Shown: in pieces, positions 28,687 through 37,908 of the stretch
Layout of the letters: the number at the start of each line of letters is the position of its first letter
Position numbering within the stretch: position 1 is the first letter of the stretch
DNA from: an uncultured Cohaesibacter sp.
GTDB lineage: Bacteria; Pseudomonadota; Alphaproteobacteria; Rhizobiales; Cohaesibacteraceae
Direction: 5' to 3'
Assembly (NCBI RefSeq): GCF_963667045.1
Contig: NZ_OY762934.1
Location: forward strand, 3,663,501-3,727,500
Length of the DNA stretch: 64,000 nucleotides
Translations under genes and position numbers: made by a program
The notes under the pieces: generated by a model
Told to the model about the DNA's origin: nothing
The model's input: only the letters and a program-made list of their open reading frames with translations
Database searches by the model: none

Positions 28687-28728
28687 GCTCTATTCACTTT
28701 TGCTGATGCCCGATGGACGCGCCGCCTT

Positions 28729-29364
28729 TCAGGCGGGCATGACCAGAGCATCCTGACGGCTGAGCAGTGCCCGGTAAGGGGCCAGCATCAGCAGGGCAAC
28801 AAACATCTTGCAGGAATAGTCTACGATGGCCCAGCTGACCCAACGCGGTGCATCGATGATGCCGAGGCTGAGGAGCGAAGCGCTTTCCGTCGGGAACAGG
28901 TCAGCCGACATGCCAAAGCCTGCGTCAATGAAGGCAAAGGACGCGGCAAAGCTGATGCCGAAGAAAATGATCGTATCCAGAACCGAGCCAAAGAAACTGG
29001 ACGCCAGAGGCGCTTTCCACCAGCTGTTGCGCCGCAGACGGTTGAACACCGTGATGTCGAGCAGTTGGGCAACCAGGAAGGCGGAGCCGGACGCGATGGC
29101 GATACGCGGCGTGGACAGCCAGATCGAGATCAGAACGGCAATGGCAAAGCCAGCCGCGACGACGATGCGCGCATTCTTGGGGCCGCACTTGCGGTTGGTC
29201 AGGTCGGTGACCAGAAAAGCCATGGGATAGGTAAAGGCGCCCCAGGTCAGCAGATCCTGAAGGCCGAACGGTTCAAACGGAAACTGAACCAGATAATTGG
29301 ACGCCGCAACGACGCCGACCATGGCCAGCACAGCAAGGCCAAGGGTTTTACGAGTAGCAACCAT
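28729..29364 (-). CDS. yhhQ: Queuosine precursor transporter, YhhQ/VUT family
   Basis: 211-aa inner-membrane protein with about six hydrophobic segments. The family signature is clear: FTYPMAFLVTDLTNRKCGP near residue 45, IASGSAFLVAQLLDITVFN near 92, then WWKAPLASSFFGSVLDTIIFF. YhhQ imports the queuosine precursors preQ0/preQ1 for tRNA modification. The short leader contains an AGGAGGG-type ribosome site but I saw no preQ1 riboswitch. It is separated from rpmB by that gene's terminator. Confidence 0.9.
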   Translation of the reverse strand: MVATRKTLGLAVLAMVGVVAASNYLVQFPFEPFGLQDLLTWGAFTYPMAFLVTDLTNRKCGPKNARIVVAAGFAIAVLISIWLSTPRIAIASGSAFLVAQLLDITVFNRLRRNSWWKAPLASSFFGSVLDTIIFFGISFAASFAFIDAGFGMSADLFPTESASLLSLGIIDAPRWVSWAIVDYSCKMFVALLMLAPYRALLSRQDALVMPA

Positions 29365-29425
29365 ATGTCACCCTCCTTCATGTTTGCCGCGGATGGGAGA
29401 ATAGCCCAAAGCAGCGTTAATATGA

Positions 29426-29451
29426 AAACAGCGCCAAAAGAGGCGCTGTTT
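29426..29451 (-). terminator. Intrinsic terminator of rpmB
   Basis: aaacagcgcc / ggcgctgttt around a short AAAAGA loop, with T residues on the minus-strand side, ends the rpmB transcript. Confidence 0.8.
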
Positions 29452-29493
29452 CAAGACGATCAAGCAAGGTTTTCGGTCAGAGCCGACGCCGCA

Positions 29494-29784
29494 TCAAGAT
29501 GCAGCAACCTGAGCCTTTTCAATTTTGCGTTTGATCAGCAGAGCATTGTCTGACAGATCAACTTCTTTGGCTTTGGCCAAGAAGGCATCAAGGCCGCCAC
29601 GATGTTCAACAGAACGCAAAGCGTGAGCGCTGACGCGCATCTTGAAACCAGTGCCGAGGGTTTCGCTCAGCAGAGTCACATTCACCAGGTTTGGCAGAAA
29701 GCGACGGCGGGTTCTGTTTTTTGCGTGGCTGACATTGTTACCGGACTGAACGCCTTTGCCGGTCAGTTCACAGCGACGTGCCAT
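29494..29784 (-). CDS. rpmB: 50S ribosomal protein L28
   Basis: 96-aa ribosomal protein. It starts [21 protein letters not shown], which is the canonical L28 N-terminus, and continues with [17 protein letters not shown] and the C-terminal [23 protein letters not shown]. It forms a single-gene unit with its own terminator. Confidence 0.96.
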   Translation of the reverse strand: MARRCELTGKGVQSGNNVSHAKNRTRRRFLPNLVNVTLLSETLGTGFKMRVSAHALRSVEHRGGLDAFLAKAKEVDLSDNALLIKRKIEKAQVAAS

Positions 29785-30295
29785 GGAAAATCCCTCACAA
29801 ATTATTAGGACGCCAATGGCGCCCGCTCATTTTCTGTTCTGTGTTCAGCCGTATTGCTCTGAAGCAATCCGGCGGAAAGTCGCCCCGGTATAGTGATCCT
29901 TGCGACGCTCGTCAAGCATTTCTGGGAGCTTTCGCGTCATCTTTTCAGGATTCTGACTCATTTTTCGGATAATCCTGCATCTATCCATGCTTTTTGCAAG
30001 ACTTGTCCGGGGGTTTTTAGCCGGTTACCGTTGCATGAGTTTCGGCGGTCGAGCCGTGTCGCTGCAAAATTGCTTCAATTTGCAGCGATCGAATGGTTAT
30101 ATGGGATGGCTATCGCAATTTGTTAACCATATTCAGCAAGAGTATGGAAACGATCTTCGACAGCAGGGGACCTGCGTCTTGCCCAATTCACAGGGCAAAA
30201 TGGCGGGCCGACAGCTGACTATGGCCTCTGGTGCCGGGGACGATTGGGTCAACAGGGCAGTTTGCTTTTGATTTTGGGGCGTTTGGGGAAAAACC
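29785..30295. other. Intergenic region between rpmB and the DUF3108 gene
   Basis: 511 nt holding promoters for the two divergent genes. Short frames are present on the plus strand, but they start without ribosome sites and give Phe/Cys/Arg-rich sequence. No RNA gene or clear repeat was seen. Confidence 0.4.
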
Positions 30296-31159
30296 ATGCT
30301 TGATTGGATGTGCATGACCTCACATAGGAAAAGTGGTCCGCTTTCTGGCGGGCGTCGGTCCGGGCCGCTGCGCTCGGCTGCGTTGGGTGCTGCCTTGGGA
30401 TTGTTATCCCTCGCTCCACAGGCACAGGCAACCGACATCGAGGCGAATTTCGGTATCACCGTCGCCGGGATCCCCGTCGGCTCGGGCACCGTGAGTGCCT
30501 CCGTCTCGGGACACAATTATTCAATTGATGCCTTTGCCAAGACATCGGGCATCTCGCGGCTGTTCATCGACAGCAAGGGACGGGCCATCAGCAAGGGGTC
30601 CTTCAGTGGCGATCGCATGCTGCCGTCGATGTATGCCCTCAATTCCAAGGAAGACAAGATCCACAATGTTGTCCAGATCGCGATGCGCTCGGGCAATGTC
30701 AGTGATTTTTCGGCCTCTCCGCCGTTGTCCCAACATTCGGACCGGATTCCGCTGCGCAAGGTTCATACCCGTGGGATTGTCGATCCGCTCTCCAGCCTGC
30801 TGATCTCAGTTCCATCAAACGCGGACCGGGTTGGCAAAGCCGTCTGCGACCGCACTGTCAGAATGTTTGATGGTCGTTGGCGCTATAATATCGAGCTGTT
30901 CTACAAGGGCACCAAAGACGTCAAGACCGTTGGTGCGAACAGCTATTCCGGGCCGGCGACGGTCTGCGGGGCACGCATCCGCTTTGTTGCAGGGCATCGC
31001 CCCAACAAGAAGAGCACCCAATTCATGGAAGACAACAAGGATCTCGAGGCCTGGTTCGTGCCGGTTGGCGATGAGCCAGTGGTCGCTGTCTACCGTTTGC
31101 AGATCGGCACCATGGTCGGCCGGATGGTTTTGACCGCACGGGAACTCACAATCAAATAA
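30296..31159 (+). CDS. DUF3108 family exported protein
   Basis: 287-aa secreted protein. After a basic start comes a hydrophobic signal (ALGAALGLLSLAPQAQA-T) and a beta-rich domain with the DUF3108 layout: NFGITVAGIPVGSGTVSASV, SKGRAISKGSFSGDR, DPLSSLLISV, and a final YRLQIGTMVGRMVLTAREL. The family is periplasmic and uncharacterised, often near envelope genes. The ATG at 30296 has GGGG 8 nt upstream; ATG 30314 is possible. It ends at its own terminator. Confidence 0.78.
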   Translation: MLDWMCMTSHRKSGPLSGGRRSGPLRSAALGAALGLLSLAPQAQATDIEANFGITVAGIPVGSGTVSASVSGHNYSIDAFAKTSGISRLFIDSKGRAISKGSFSGDRMLPSMYALNSKEDKIHNVVQIAMRSGNVSDFSASPPLSQHSDRIPLRKVHTRGIVDPLSSLLISVPSNADRVGKAVCDRTVRMFDGRWRYNIELFYKGTKDVKTVGANSYSGPATVCGARIRFVAGHRPNKKSTQFMEDNKDLEAWFVPVGDEPVVAVYRLQIGTMVGRMVLTARELTIK

Positions 31160-31189
31160 TTGTCATCAGCACGATATGTTGATCGGCAG

Positions 31190-31214
31190 CAAGGGGCCTT
31201 CGGGTCCCTTTTTT
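31190..31214 (+). terminator. Intrinsic terminator of the DUF3108 gene
   Basis: aaggggcc-ttcg-ggtccctt stem (one G-T pair) followed by six T residues. Confidence 0.8.
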
Positions 31215-32049
31215 GTTGCCTGTATTTCGGTGTAGCCTGCTGCCATGGGGCAGGTAGTCGGGGTAGGGGCTGGGCTGTTGGCACGGTTCGGCTTGCCCTT
31301 GCCATTAACGTGGCGCGTGGCCTGCTGATGGGTTGCTTTGGCGTGGTTTGTCTCATTTTGGGAAAGAGGCTTAACGCGGCGGCCCTCAAAGACTGCCGGG
31401 CTTTCGATGGCTATCCGGGTGGCTTCTAAATATGGTGGGTCGGCGGATAAATTGTATATATCTTGTTTGAACAAAGTGAGAACAATTGACAATCAGCGAT
31501 TCGTGCTGATTTTGTTCCGGCTGCGTTCAAAAGGTTAATTTGAGGGACCGGAACCAGGCCTGTGCCTTAACGCCTTAAAAATGGCTGCTTGTTTCATTTT
31601 GGTTCGTCTTATTTAAATTTGGCGGGCGAAGACACGCTGCCATTTGTCGATGCTTTTGGGCGGAGTTCTCCGTCTGCTCAATATTTGGTGGGTGTCATGA
31701 GATTGTCATCCATATCTTCCAAGAACAAAATGGGAATCTTCCAGAGTCTGCGATTCGGCCATGATTCGTTCCAGACTCGTTCTAATTCTTAATTTGGCAA
31801 CGATCCGGTGCCTTTCTTCGGTAACCACTGCTTGATCCGGCCCGGATCGCTAGACCGTTGCGCAATGTCACGATTTGCTGCAAAGATGAAGACCGGGTCG
31901 ATGGTGCGATCGCTTTGCTGTTGCACAGCCGCCTTCGGACGCTTATCTGACGTCCATATGAACTGGCAGCGATCTTCCTGCTGCGACAATGACAACGACT
32001 GAGCCGATGCCCGGTGCACTTGGCTCAGAGATAGGCTAATGCCAGGCCC
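31215..32049. other. Large gene-free gap before the helicase gene
   Basis: About 835 nt with no gene that I can support. It is AT-richer in its middle (31440-31800). Frames on both strands are short, lack ribosome sites and do not read like known families. The longest overlaps the helicase start on the opposite strand (31789-32118). It may carry the helicase promoter and an unrecognised RNA. Confidence 0.4.
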
Positions 32050-35000
32050 ATGAGTAAAAAACACGATAGCGATTCCCCTTTTGCTTCGCTGGCCGAATTC
32101 GGGCAATCCCTGAAACACGAGCGCGACAGGCAGGCCAGAGTGGAAAAGGAGAACCGCGCCCTTGCAGAGAAGCGGGCACGTTTGGTTGACCCTGACGGGG
32201 GCTTCTCAGGCATTGAGGCCGAACTCATGCGCCATGCGCGGTCTCTGGAAAAAGACGGCGGCAAGGGCGTGGCGTCCGGTTCAGGCGCTGATGGTGTCGA
32301 TTTGCGCCAGATGGTCAGAAAGGCCAGACGTACAGGCGCAAAACCTGCCGCGATCAGCTCCGAGAGCAGCCCTGCGCGCCAGCCGAGCATCGCCCTGCAG
32401 CCCGGTCCGGCTTCGGTTCTCGTGCACGCGAAGGCCGGGCAGAGCAATCTGGACATCAGGGCGCCGGGATGGGCCGATGATTTTGCCGGCAAGGCATCCG
32501 GAGGATCAAACCTTGGCCGCGTCACGGCTATTCTGGGGCCGACAAACACCGGCAAGACCTACATGGCCATTGAACGGATGGTCGCCCATTCCTCCGGCAT
32601 CATAGGGCTACCCCTGCGCCTTCTGGCGCGTGAAGTCTATGGCAAGCTGGTTGCCAAGGTTGGCCGCGAGGCCGTTGCCCTGCACACCGGCGAAGAGCGA
32701 ATCGTGCCGGACGGAGCCCGCTACCATGTCTGCACCGTGGAAGCGATGCCGTCCGAGGCCGATGTGGCCTTCGTTGCCATCGACGAGATTCAGCTGGCTG
32801 CCGATTTCGAGCGGGGTCATGTGTTCACCGACCGGTTGCTGCATCTGCGCGGTCGCGAAGAGACGCTGTTGCTTGGTGCTGCGACGATGAAGCCGATGAT
32901 TGAGCTTTTGTTGCCTGGCGCAACGATCATTTCCCGTCCACGGCTGTCGCAGCTCTGCTACATCGGGCAGAAGAAACTGTCACGCCTGCCGCGGCGTTCG
33001 GCTGTGGTGACCTTTTCCGTCAATGATGTCTACGCCATTGCTGAACTGGTCCGGCGTCAGCGGGGCGGGGCGGCTGTCGTCATGGGCAGCCTCAGTCCGC
33101 GCACCCGCAATGCCCAGGTGGAGCTTTTCCAGAATGGCGATGTGGATCATCTCATCGCCACGGATGCCATCGGCATGGGGCTCAATCTGGATCTGGACCA
33201 CGTCGCCTTTGCCGCCGAGAAGAAATTCGACGGGTTTCAGCATCGTCGCCTGACGGCACCGGAGTTGGCTCAGATTGCCGGTCGTGCAGGGCGGCACACC
33301 CGTGACGGTACCTTCGGGGTGACCGGTCGGGTGGCGCCTTTCGAGGATGATCTGGTCGAGCAGCTGGAGATGCATGTCTTCCAGCCGGTCAAGATGTTGC
33401 AGTGGCGCAGTCGGATCCTTGATTTCACCAGCTATGGCGATCTCATTGCCTCGCTGGAAGTGGCTCCGTCCGTTCCCGGTCTTACCCGCTCGCTGCCTGC
33501 CAGTGATCTGCAGGCGCTGGAGCTGCTTTACAAGAACAGGGACATCCGTCGGCGTATTCACAAGCCCGAGCAGCTCAAGCTGCTGTGGGATGTGTGTCAG
33601 GTGCCGGACTATCGCAAGATCGCTCCGACCAACCATGCCGAATTGATCGGAATGCTGTTTCAGCAGCTTGAAGACCGAGGCACTTTGTCTCAGGATTGGC
33701 TTGCTGCACAGATTTCATATGCGGATAGAATAGATGGCGATATTGACACACTCGCCAATAGAATTGCACATATCCGCACTTGGACCTTTGTTGCCAACAA
33801 AAAGGGGTGGCTAGATGATCCCATTTTGTGGCAAGAGAAGACCAGAGCCGTGGAGGATCGTCTGTCCGACGCCTTGCACGAACGACTTACCAAGCGCTTC
33901 CTGGATAGGCGCACTAGTGTATTGATGAAACGTCTGAGAGAAAAAGCAATGCTCGAAGCGGAAATTACTCCTGCCGGTGACGTGCTGGTGGAAGGCCAGC
34001 ATGTTGGCCAACTGCATGGATTTCGCTTTGCGCCCGATGTGAGTGCCGAAGGCAACGATGCCAAAGCCATTCATGCCGCTGCGCAGAAGGTCCTGTCTGT
34101 AGAATTCGAAAACAGATCGGAAAAAATAGCCGGAGCGGCCAATGATCAGTTCTTGCTGTCTGGAGACGGCATGCTGCGTTGGCAGGGAGCCCCGATCGCC
34201 AAACTCGTGGCCGGTGATACGGTTCTGAAACCGAGGTTGATGATTCTGGCGGACGAAGGACTGAGCGGTGTCGCGCTTGAGAACGTCCAGTCGCGTATCA
34301 ACCTGTGGCTGAACAACCACGTCACGCTACTGCTGCAGCCTCTCGTCGAGCTGTCAGGAACCGAGGAACTGGAAGGAATTGCCAAAGGGTTGGCTTTCCA
34401 ACTGGTTGAAAACCTTGGTATTCTGGATCGTCGAGCGGTTTCGGAAGACGTGCGGTCTCTCGACCAGGATGCGCGCGCATCGCTGCGCAAGTTCGGGGTT
34501 CGCTTTGGTGCCTATCACATCTATATCCCGGCTCTTCTGAAGCCGGCTCCCAGCACTCTGCTGGTGATGATGTGGGCCCTGCACAATGGTGGGGTTGAGC
34601 AGGAAGGGGTCGTTGAAGTGCCATCCCTGTCTGCTTCCGGGCGAACATCCATCCCGGTAAACGAAGAGATCTCTCCTTCGCTCTACAAGACTGTGGGCTT
34701 TGGTGTTTATGGCAAGCGGGCGGTTCGCATCGATATTCTGGAGCGTCTGGCAGACCTCATTCGTCCGCTGCTCAGCTGGCGGCCGACCGAAGAAGCCCCC
34801 GAGGCACCGGAAGGTGTGCTGGATCGCGGCTTCACAGTGACGGTGGCGATGACCTCGCTGCTTGGCTGTGCGGGCGAGGACTTCTCGACCATCCTGAAGT
34901 CTCTCGGATACCGTGTCGAGCGCCGCAAGGTCGAGGCTGAAGCCGAAGCCGCAGACGCTTCCAAGGATGCTGTCGAGAGCGAGGCTGTTGCTGAATCGTC

Positions 35001-35493
35001 TGTCGAATCTGCACCGGCAGAGGCTGAAACCGTCGTCGAGGAGGGTGCCGAAAGCAGTTCTCCACAGGATAGTACACCTGTCTCTGAAGCGGGTGACGAC
35101 GCTTCCGTTGCAGCCGAAGAGGCTGCCGAGGAAGAAAAGTGGATCGAGATCTGGCGTCCTGCCGGTCGTGGTGATCGCCGTCCGAATCGTGGTGGTGCCC
35201 GTCAGAAGACGGGTCAGCGATTCGGTAACCGCGATGGTCAGAAAGACGGCCAGAAGGATGGTCCGAAGGACGGCCAGAAAGACGGCCAGCGAGAGTTTCG
35301 TGGCAAGGGTGGCAAGCGTGGTGGCCCTCGTTCGGAAGGTGGCTTCAAGGGCGGCAACCGTTCCGGCGGCAATGAGAAGGGCCGCGGCAAACCGCGAGAT
35401 CAGGCTCCTCGCAAGCCAGAGAAGGTCGCTGATCCGGATTCGCCATTTGCAGCGCTCGCTGCCCTCAAGGCCAGTCTGGACAAGAACAAATAG
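32050..35493 (+). CDS. Suv3-like superfamily 2 RNA helicase
   Basis: 1147-aa helicase of the alphaproteobacterial Suv3/MgpS-like type. Walker A is GPTNTGKT at 163-170, the Walker B box is DEIQ near 241, and motif VI is QIAGRAGRHTRDG near 415. The middle carries an auxiliary region. The tail is Glu/Ala-rich, then Arg/Gly/Lys-rich with near-perfect KDGQ repeats (about residues 1060-1080) likely to bind RNA. The N-terminal motif DSPFASLAEFGQSL recurs at the very end as DSPFAALAALKASL. The part encoded around 33690-34130 is visibly AT-richer than the rest. It is followed by the S4 protein, ferredoxin and carD genes in the usual Rhizobiales order. Confidence 0.88.
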   Translation: MSKKHDSDSPFASLAEFGQSLKHERDRQARVEKENRALAEKRARLVDPDGGFSGIEAELMRHARSLEKDGGKGVASGSGADGVDLRQMVRKARRTGAKPAAISSESSPARQPSIALQPGPASVLVHAKAGQSNLDIRAPGWADDFAGKASGGSNLGRVTAILGPTNTGKTYMAIERMVAHSSGIIGLPLRLLAREVYGKLVAKVGREAVALHTGEERIVPDGARYHVCTVEAMPSEADVAFVAIDEIQLAADFERGHVFTDRLLHLRGREETLLLGAATMKPMIELLLPGATIISRPRLSQLCYIGQKKLSRLPRRSAVVTFSVNDVYAIAELVRRQRGGAAVVMGSLSPRTRNAQVELFQNGDVDHLIATDAIGMGLNLDLDHVAFAAEKKFDGFQHRRLTAPELAQIAGRAGRHTRDGTFGVTGRVAPFEDDLVEQLEMHVFQPVKMLQWRSRILDFTSYGDLIASLEVAPSVPGLTRSLPASDLQALELLYKNRDIRRRIHKPEQLKLLWDVCQVPDYRKIAPTNHAELIGMLFQQLEDRGTLSQDWLAAQISYADRIDGDIDTLANRIAHIRTWTFVANKKGWLDDPILWQEKTRAVEDRLSDALHERLTKRFLDRRTSVLMKRLREKAMLEAEITPAGDVLVEGQHVGQLHGFRFAPDVSAEGNDAKAIHAAAQKVLSVEFENRSEKIAGAANDQFLLSGDGMLRWQGAPIAKLVAGDTVLKPRLMILADEGLSGVALENVQSRINLWLNNHVTLLLQPLVELSGTEELEGIAKGLAFQLVENLGILDRRAVSEDVRSLDQDARASLRKFGVRFGAYHIYIPALLKPAPSTLLVMMWALHNGGVEQEGVVEVPSLSASGRTSIPVNEEISPSLYKTVGFGVYGKRAVRIDILERLADLIRPLLSWRPTEEAPEAPEGVLDRGFTVTVAMTSLLGCAGEDFSTILKSLGYRVERRKVEAEAEAADASKDAVESEAVAESSVESAPAEAETVVEEGAESSSPQDSTPVSEAGDDASVAAEEAAEEEKWIEIWRPAGRGDRRPNRGGARQKTGQRFGNRDGQKDGQKDGPKDGQKDGQREFRGKGGKRGGPRSEGGFKGGNRSGGNEKGRGKPRDQAPRKPEKVADPDSPFAALAALKASLDKNK

Positions 35494-35591
35494 CCTTAGT
35501 TCTGCTCTGGCAGGGTGACGGTCAATCATTGGCACGCCGCAAGGTCGCATAGGGAAGCGGCTCTTCGGCGTGCCTTTCTATTTGGTGATGG

Positions 35592-35987
35592 ATGAGCGAA
35601 GAAAACACCAAACTGCGCATAGACAAATGGCTCTGGTTTGCCCGCGTTGCCAAGACGCGAAGTCTGGCGGCCAAGCTGGTGGTTGCCGGCAACGTGCGCG
35701 TCAACAAGGAAAAGGCTTCTGCAGCCAGCCGGTCTGTGAAGCCCGGTGACGTGTTGACCATTGCCAAGGATAACCATGTCCGGATTCTCGAGATTGTCGC
35801 ATTGGGAACGCGCCGGGGCCCTGCCCCCGAGGCCCAACAGCTCTACAAGGACCTGACGCCGCTGCCAGAGAAGTCTGATGAGGCGGTGCAGATTGGCATC
35901 ATTCACGAGGCACACAAGGGGCGGCCGACAAAGCGGGATCGTCGCCAGTTGATGCGCCTGAAGCAGGATCCTCTCGACGAGCTGTGA
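35592..35987 (+). CDS. S4-domain RNA-binding protein (HslR-like)
   Basis: 131-aa protein with an S4 domain at the N-terminus: LRIDKWLWFARVAKTRSLAAKLV, then GNVRVNKEKASAASRSVKPGDVL. This matches HslR (Hsp15), which binds stalled 50S subunits carrying nascent chains. The C-terminal extension is basic (KGRPTKRDRRQLMRL), as in the family. It follows the helicase gene by 98 nt and is probably co-transcribed with it. Confidence 0.88.
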   Translation: MSEENTKLRIDKWLWFARVAKTRSLAAKLVVAGNVRVNKEKASAASRSVKPGDVLTIAKDNHVRILEIVALGTRRGPAPEAQQLYKDLTPLPEKSDEAVQIGIIHEAHKGRPTKRDRRQLMRLKQDPLDEL

Positions 35988-36386
35988 CTTTTCGGGGGAT
36001 CCCCTGACTGTTGCTGGTGGTCTTTGGCTGTTTTGCGAAATGTGGACTTGTGAATGCATCTTTCATTTGCAAAAGTGGAATGCGATTTGAGGCATTTCCT
36101 TGTTGCCCGTCAGATGAATTTGATTGGCTGGCTGGTGCGATCCGCCTGCATGGGCGGGGCGCTGTCTGTCACCTTTTGGAGCGGTTATTGCTTGAACGCC
36201 CGGGGCAAAAGCGATAGCTAGAACATAACTTGAGTGGGAGTGGCTGTGCGCATTGCTGCTGGGTCTTACCGGATTGACCGAAGGGTCGATTGTCCGCGAA
36301 GGGCTAGGGCGGAAAAGCGTGCCATTGCCAAGATAGACCAATAGTGCGCGTGCAGAGAGTTTGCTGCACTGTGAGCGGAGTTTGTT
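35988..36386. other. Intergenic region before the ferredoxin gene
   Basis: 399 nt with no supported gene. It presumably contains the ferredoxin promoter. No terminator-type hairpin after the S4 gene was clear. Confidence 0.35.
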
Positions 36387-36722
36387 ATGACCTATATCGT
36401 GACCGATAATTGCGTCAAATGCAAATATACGGATTGTGTGGAGGTTTGTCCCGTCGACTGCTTCTATGAAGGTGAGAATTTCCTGGTGATCAATCCGGAT
36501 GAATGCATCGACTGCGGTGTGTGCGAACCGGAGTGCCCGGCGGAAGCCATCAAGCCTGACACCGAGCCTGGGCTTGAAGAGTGGCTGGAGATCAACGCCA
36601 AATTCTGTGAAGTGTGGCCGAACATCACTGTTCAGAAGGAGCCCATGGAAGACGCCAAGAAGTGGGACGGCGTTGAAAACAAACTGCAATATCTGTCCGA
36701 AAAGCCCGGCACCGGGGATTAA
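36387..36722 (+). CDS. fdxA: 7Fe ferredoxin (FdxA type)
   Basis: 111-aa electron carrier with one 3Fe-4S and one 4Fe-4S cluster. Cysteines are at 9, 12, 17, 21, 25 and 40, 43, 46, 50. The pattern matches the Azotobacter FdI type: Cys9/17/50 for the 3Fe cluster and 21/40/43/46 for the 4Fe cluster. The protein starts [21 protein letters not shown] and has the usual C-terminal extension. A strong terminator follows. Its place between the S4 protein and carD is conserved in Rhizobiales. Confidence 0.94.
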   Translation: MTYIVTDNCVKCKYTDCVEVCPVDCFYEGENFLVINPDECIDCGVCEPECPAEAIKPDTEPGLEEWLEINAKFCEVWPNITVQKEPMEDAKKWDGVENKLQYLSEKPGTGD

Positions 36723-36751
36723 GAATGGGTGTTATGCAATTTTAGTATGAT

Positions 36752-36788
36752 AAAGCCGGGCGCTATTCATCTTGCGACCGGCTTTTTC
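36752..36788 (+). terminator. Intrinsic terminator of fdxA
   Basis: aaagccgg / ccggcttt stem with an 18-nt loop and a T-run. Confidence 0.8.
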
Positions 36789-37228
36789 TTTGTATGTTGA
36801 ATGCATCTTTTGCAGCGGAAAATCGGCTGAAATCCGGGCGTTTCAATAGGGGAGTGGTGGTGTCTGGAAGAAAGAAGGGAGCATGATTGCTATTTGATCA
36901 CAATCAAAGTTTGGAAAATGTGCAAAAATATGATATTCTCCCTCAATCAACTGATAAAGGAAGGTAAGCACGCTCCTACTTCAGGAGTTTTTTTATGCGT
37001 ATTTCGAGCAAGATGCAATGTGAAAGTACGCAATCCACATACGTGTGCCTATCCAAATCTGATGCGAAAAAAAGGACCCCGGAAAGGCCTGCTTGAGTTA
37101 CGGGCAGGCGCTATGACGGTTTTACTTTGAATGGATGCCGACAAGGAGGAAACATCCTCTCTTGTTTTGGAAAAGCGGTCGGGCAGTGTGTCCGCCTGTC
37201 AATGATGTGACGCGGGAGTTTCAAGCGT
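36789..37228. other. carD upstream region with an internal terminator
   Basis: 440 nt without a supported gene. It is AT-rich around 36890-36960. A clear intrinsic terminator (36973-36994) lies in the middle, so something may be transcribed and stopped here before carD. Short plus-strand frames exist but lack ribosome sites. Confidence 0.45.
36973..36994 (+). terminator. Orphan intrinsic terminator upstream of carD
   Basis: ctcct-acttc-aggag followed by seven T residues. No gene ends just before it, and the fdxA terminator is about 190 nt upstream. It could end a small RNA or act as an attenuator for carD. Confidence 0.6.
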
Positions 37229-37783
37229 ATGGCCATCAAAAAAGCCACCCAACGTCAGGGCTTTAAAATCAACGAATTCATTGTCTATCCGGCCCATGGA
37301 GTCGGCCAAATTGTCAATATCGAGGAACAGGAAGTTGCAGGCCTTGCCCTCGAGCTGTTTGTCATCAATTTCGAGCAGGACAAGATGACCCTGCGTGTTC
37401 CGACGGGCAAGATCACTTCTGTAGGCATGCGCAAGCTGTCGGATGAAGAGACCGTTGAGAAAGCGTTGACGACGGTTACAGGGCGCGCCCGTATCAAGCG
37501 CACCATGTGGAGTCGCCGCGCACAGGAATATGAAGCGAAGATCAACTCCGGTGATCTTCAGTCCATCGCCGAGGTCGTCCGTGATCTGTATCGCTCCGAC
37601 ACCCAGCCAGAACAGTCATATTCCGAACGCCAGCTTTACGAAGCTGCGATCGACCGGATGGCACGGGAAGTGGCTGCAATTCGCAAGCTGTCCACCACGG
37701 AAGCCGTTCATCTGATCGAAAAGAATCTGTCCAAGAGCCCGCGTCGTGGTGCAAGCAAAAGCGAGCAGGAAGTCGCCGCCTGA
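37229..37783 (+). CDS. carD: CarD family transcription regulator
   Basis: 184-aa RNA polymerase-binding regulator. The N-terminal RNAP-interaction domain is canonical (INEFIVYPAHGVGQIVNIEEQEVAG, then LRVPTGKITSVGMRKL), followed by a helical DNA-binding C-terminus (RRAQEYEAKINSGDLQSIAEVVRDLY). CarD proteins stabilise open complexes at rRNA and other promoters. The start ATG at 37229 follows a GGGAG site. It is a single-gene unit with a strong terminator. Confidence 0.93.
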   Translation: MAIKKATQRQGFKINEFIVYPAHGVGQIVNIEEQEVAGLALELFVINFEQDKMTLRVPTGKITSVGMRKLSDEETVEKALTTVTGRARIKRTMWSRRAQEYEAKINSGDLQSIAEVVRDLYRSDTQPEQSYSERQLYEAAIDRMAREVAAIRKLSTTEAVHLIEKNLSKSPRRGASKSEQEVAA

Positions 37784-37830
37784 TGGCTTGTCTCTGATGA
37801 CGACGTCCCACGGGACTGTTGGTTTTATGA

Positions 37831-37866
37831 AAATCCCGGAAGTGGTCGCCACTTCCGGGATTTTTT
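37831..37866. terminator. Bidirectional terminator between carD and the M48 protease gene
   Basis: atcccggaagtgg / ccacttccgggat, a 13-bp perfect stem with a 3-nt loop, a T6 run on the plus side and TTTTC on the minus side. Confidence 0.88.
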
Positions 37867-37908
37867 ATATCTGTTTGAGGGTAGCCCTTGCCAGGGCATG
37901 GGGGTGAC

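Noticed and set aside
29365..29425. Possible preQ1 riboswitch before yhhQ
   Set aside because: The leader is only about 60 nt before the rpmB terminator and shows no preQ1-type stem with the A-rich pseudoknot tail.
31789..32118. 109-codon minus-strand frame over the helicase start
   Set aside because: It overlaps the helicase N-terminus, lacks a ribosome site and has no recognisable family.
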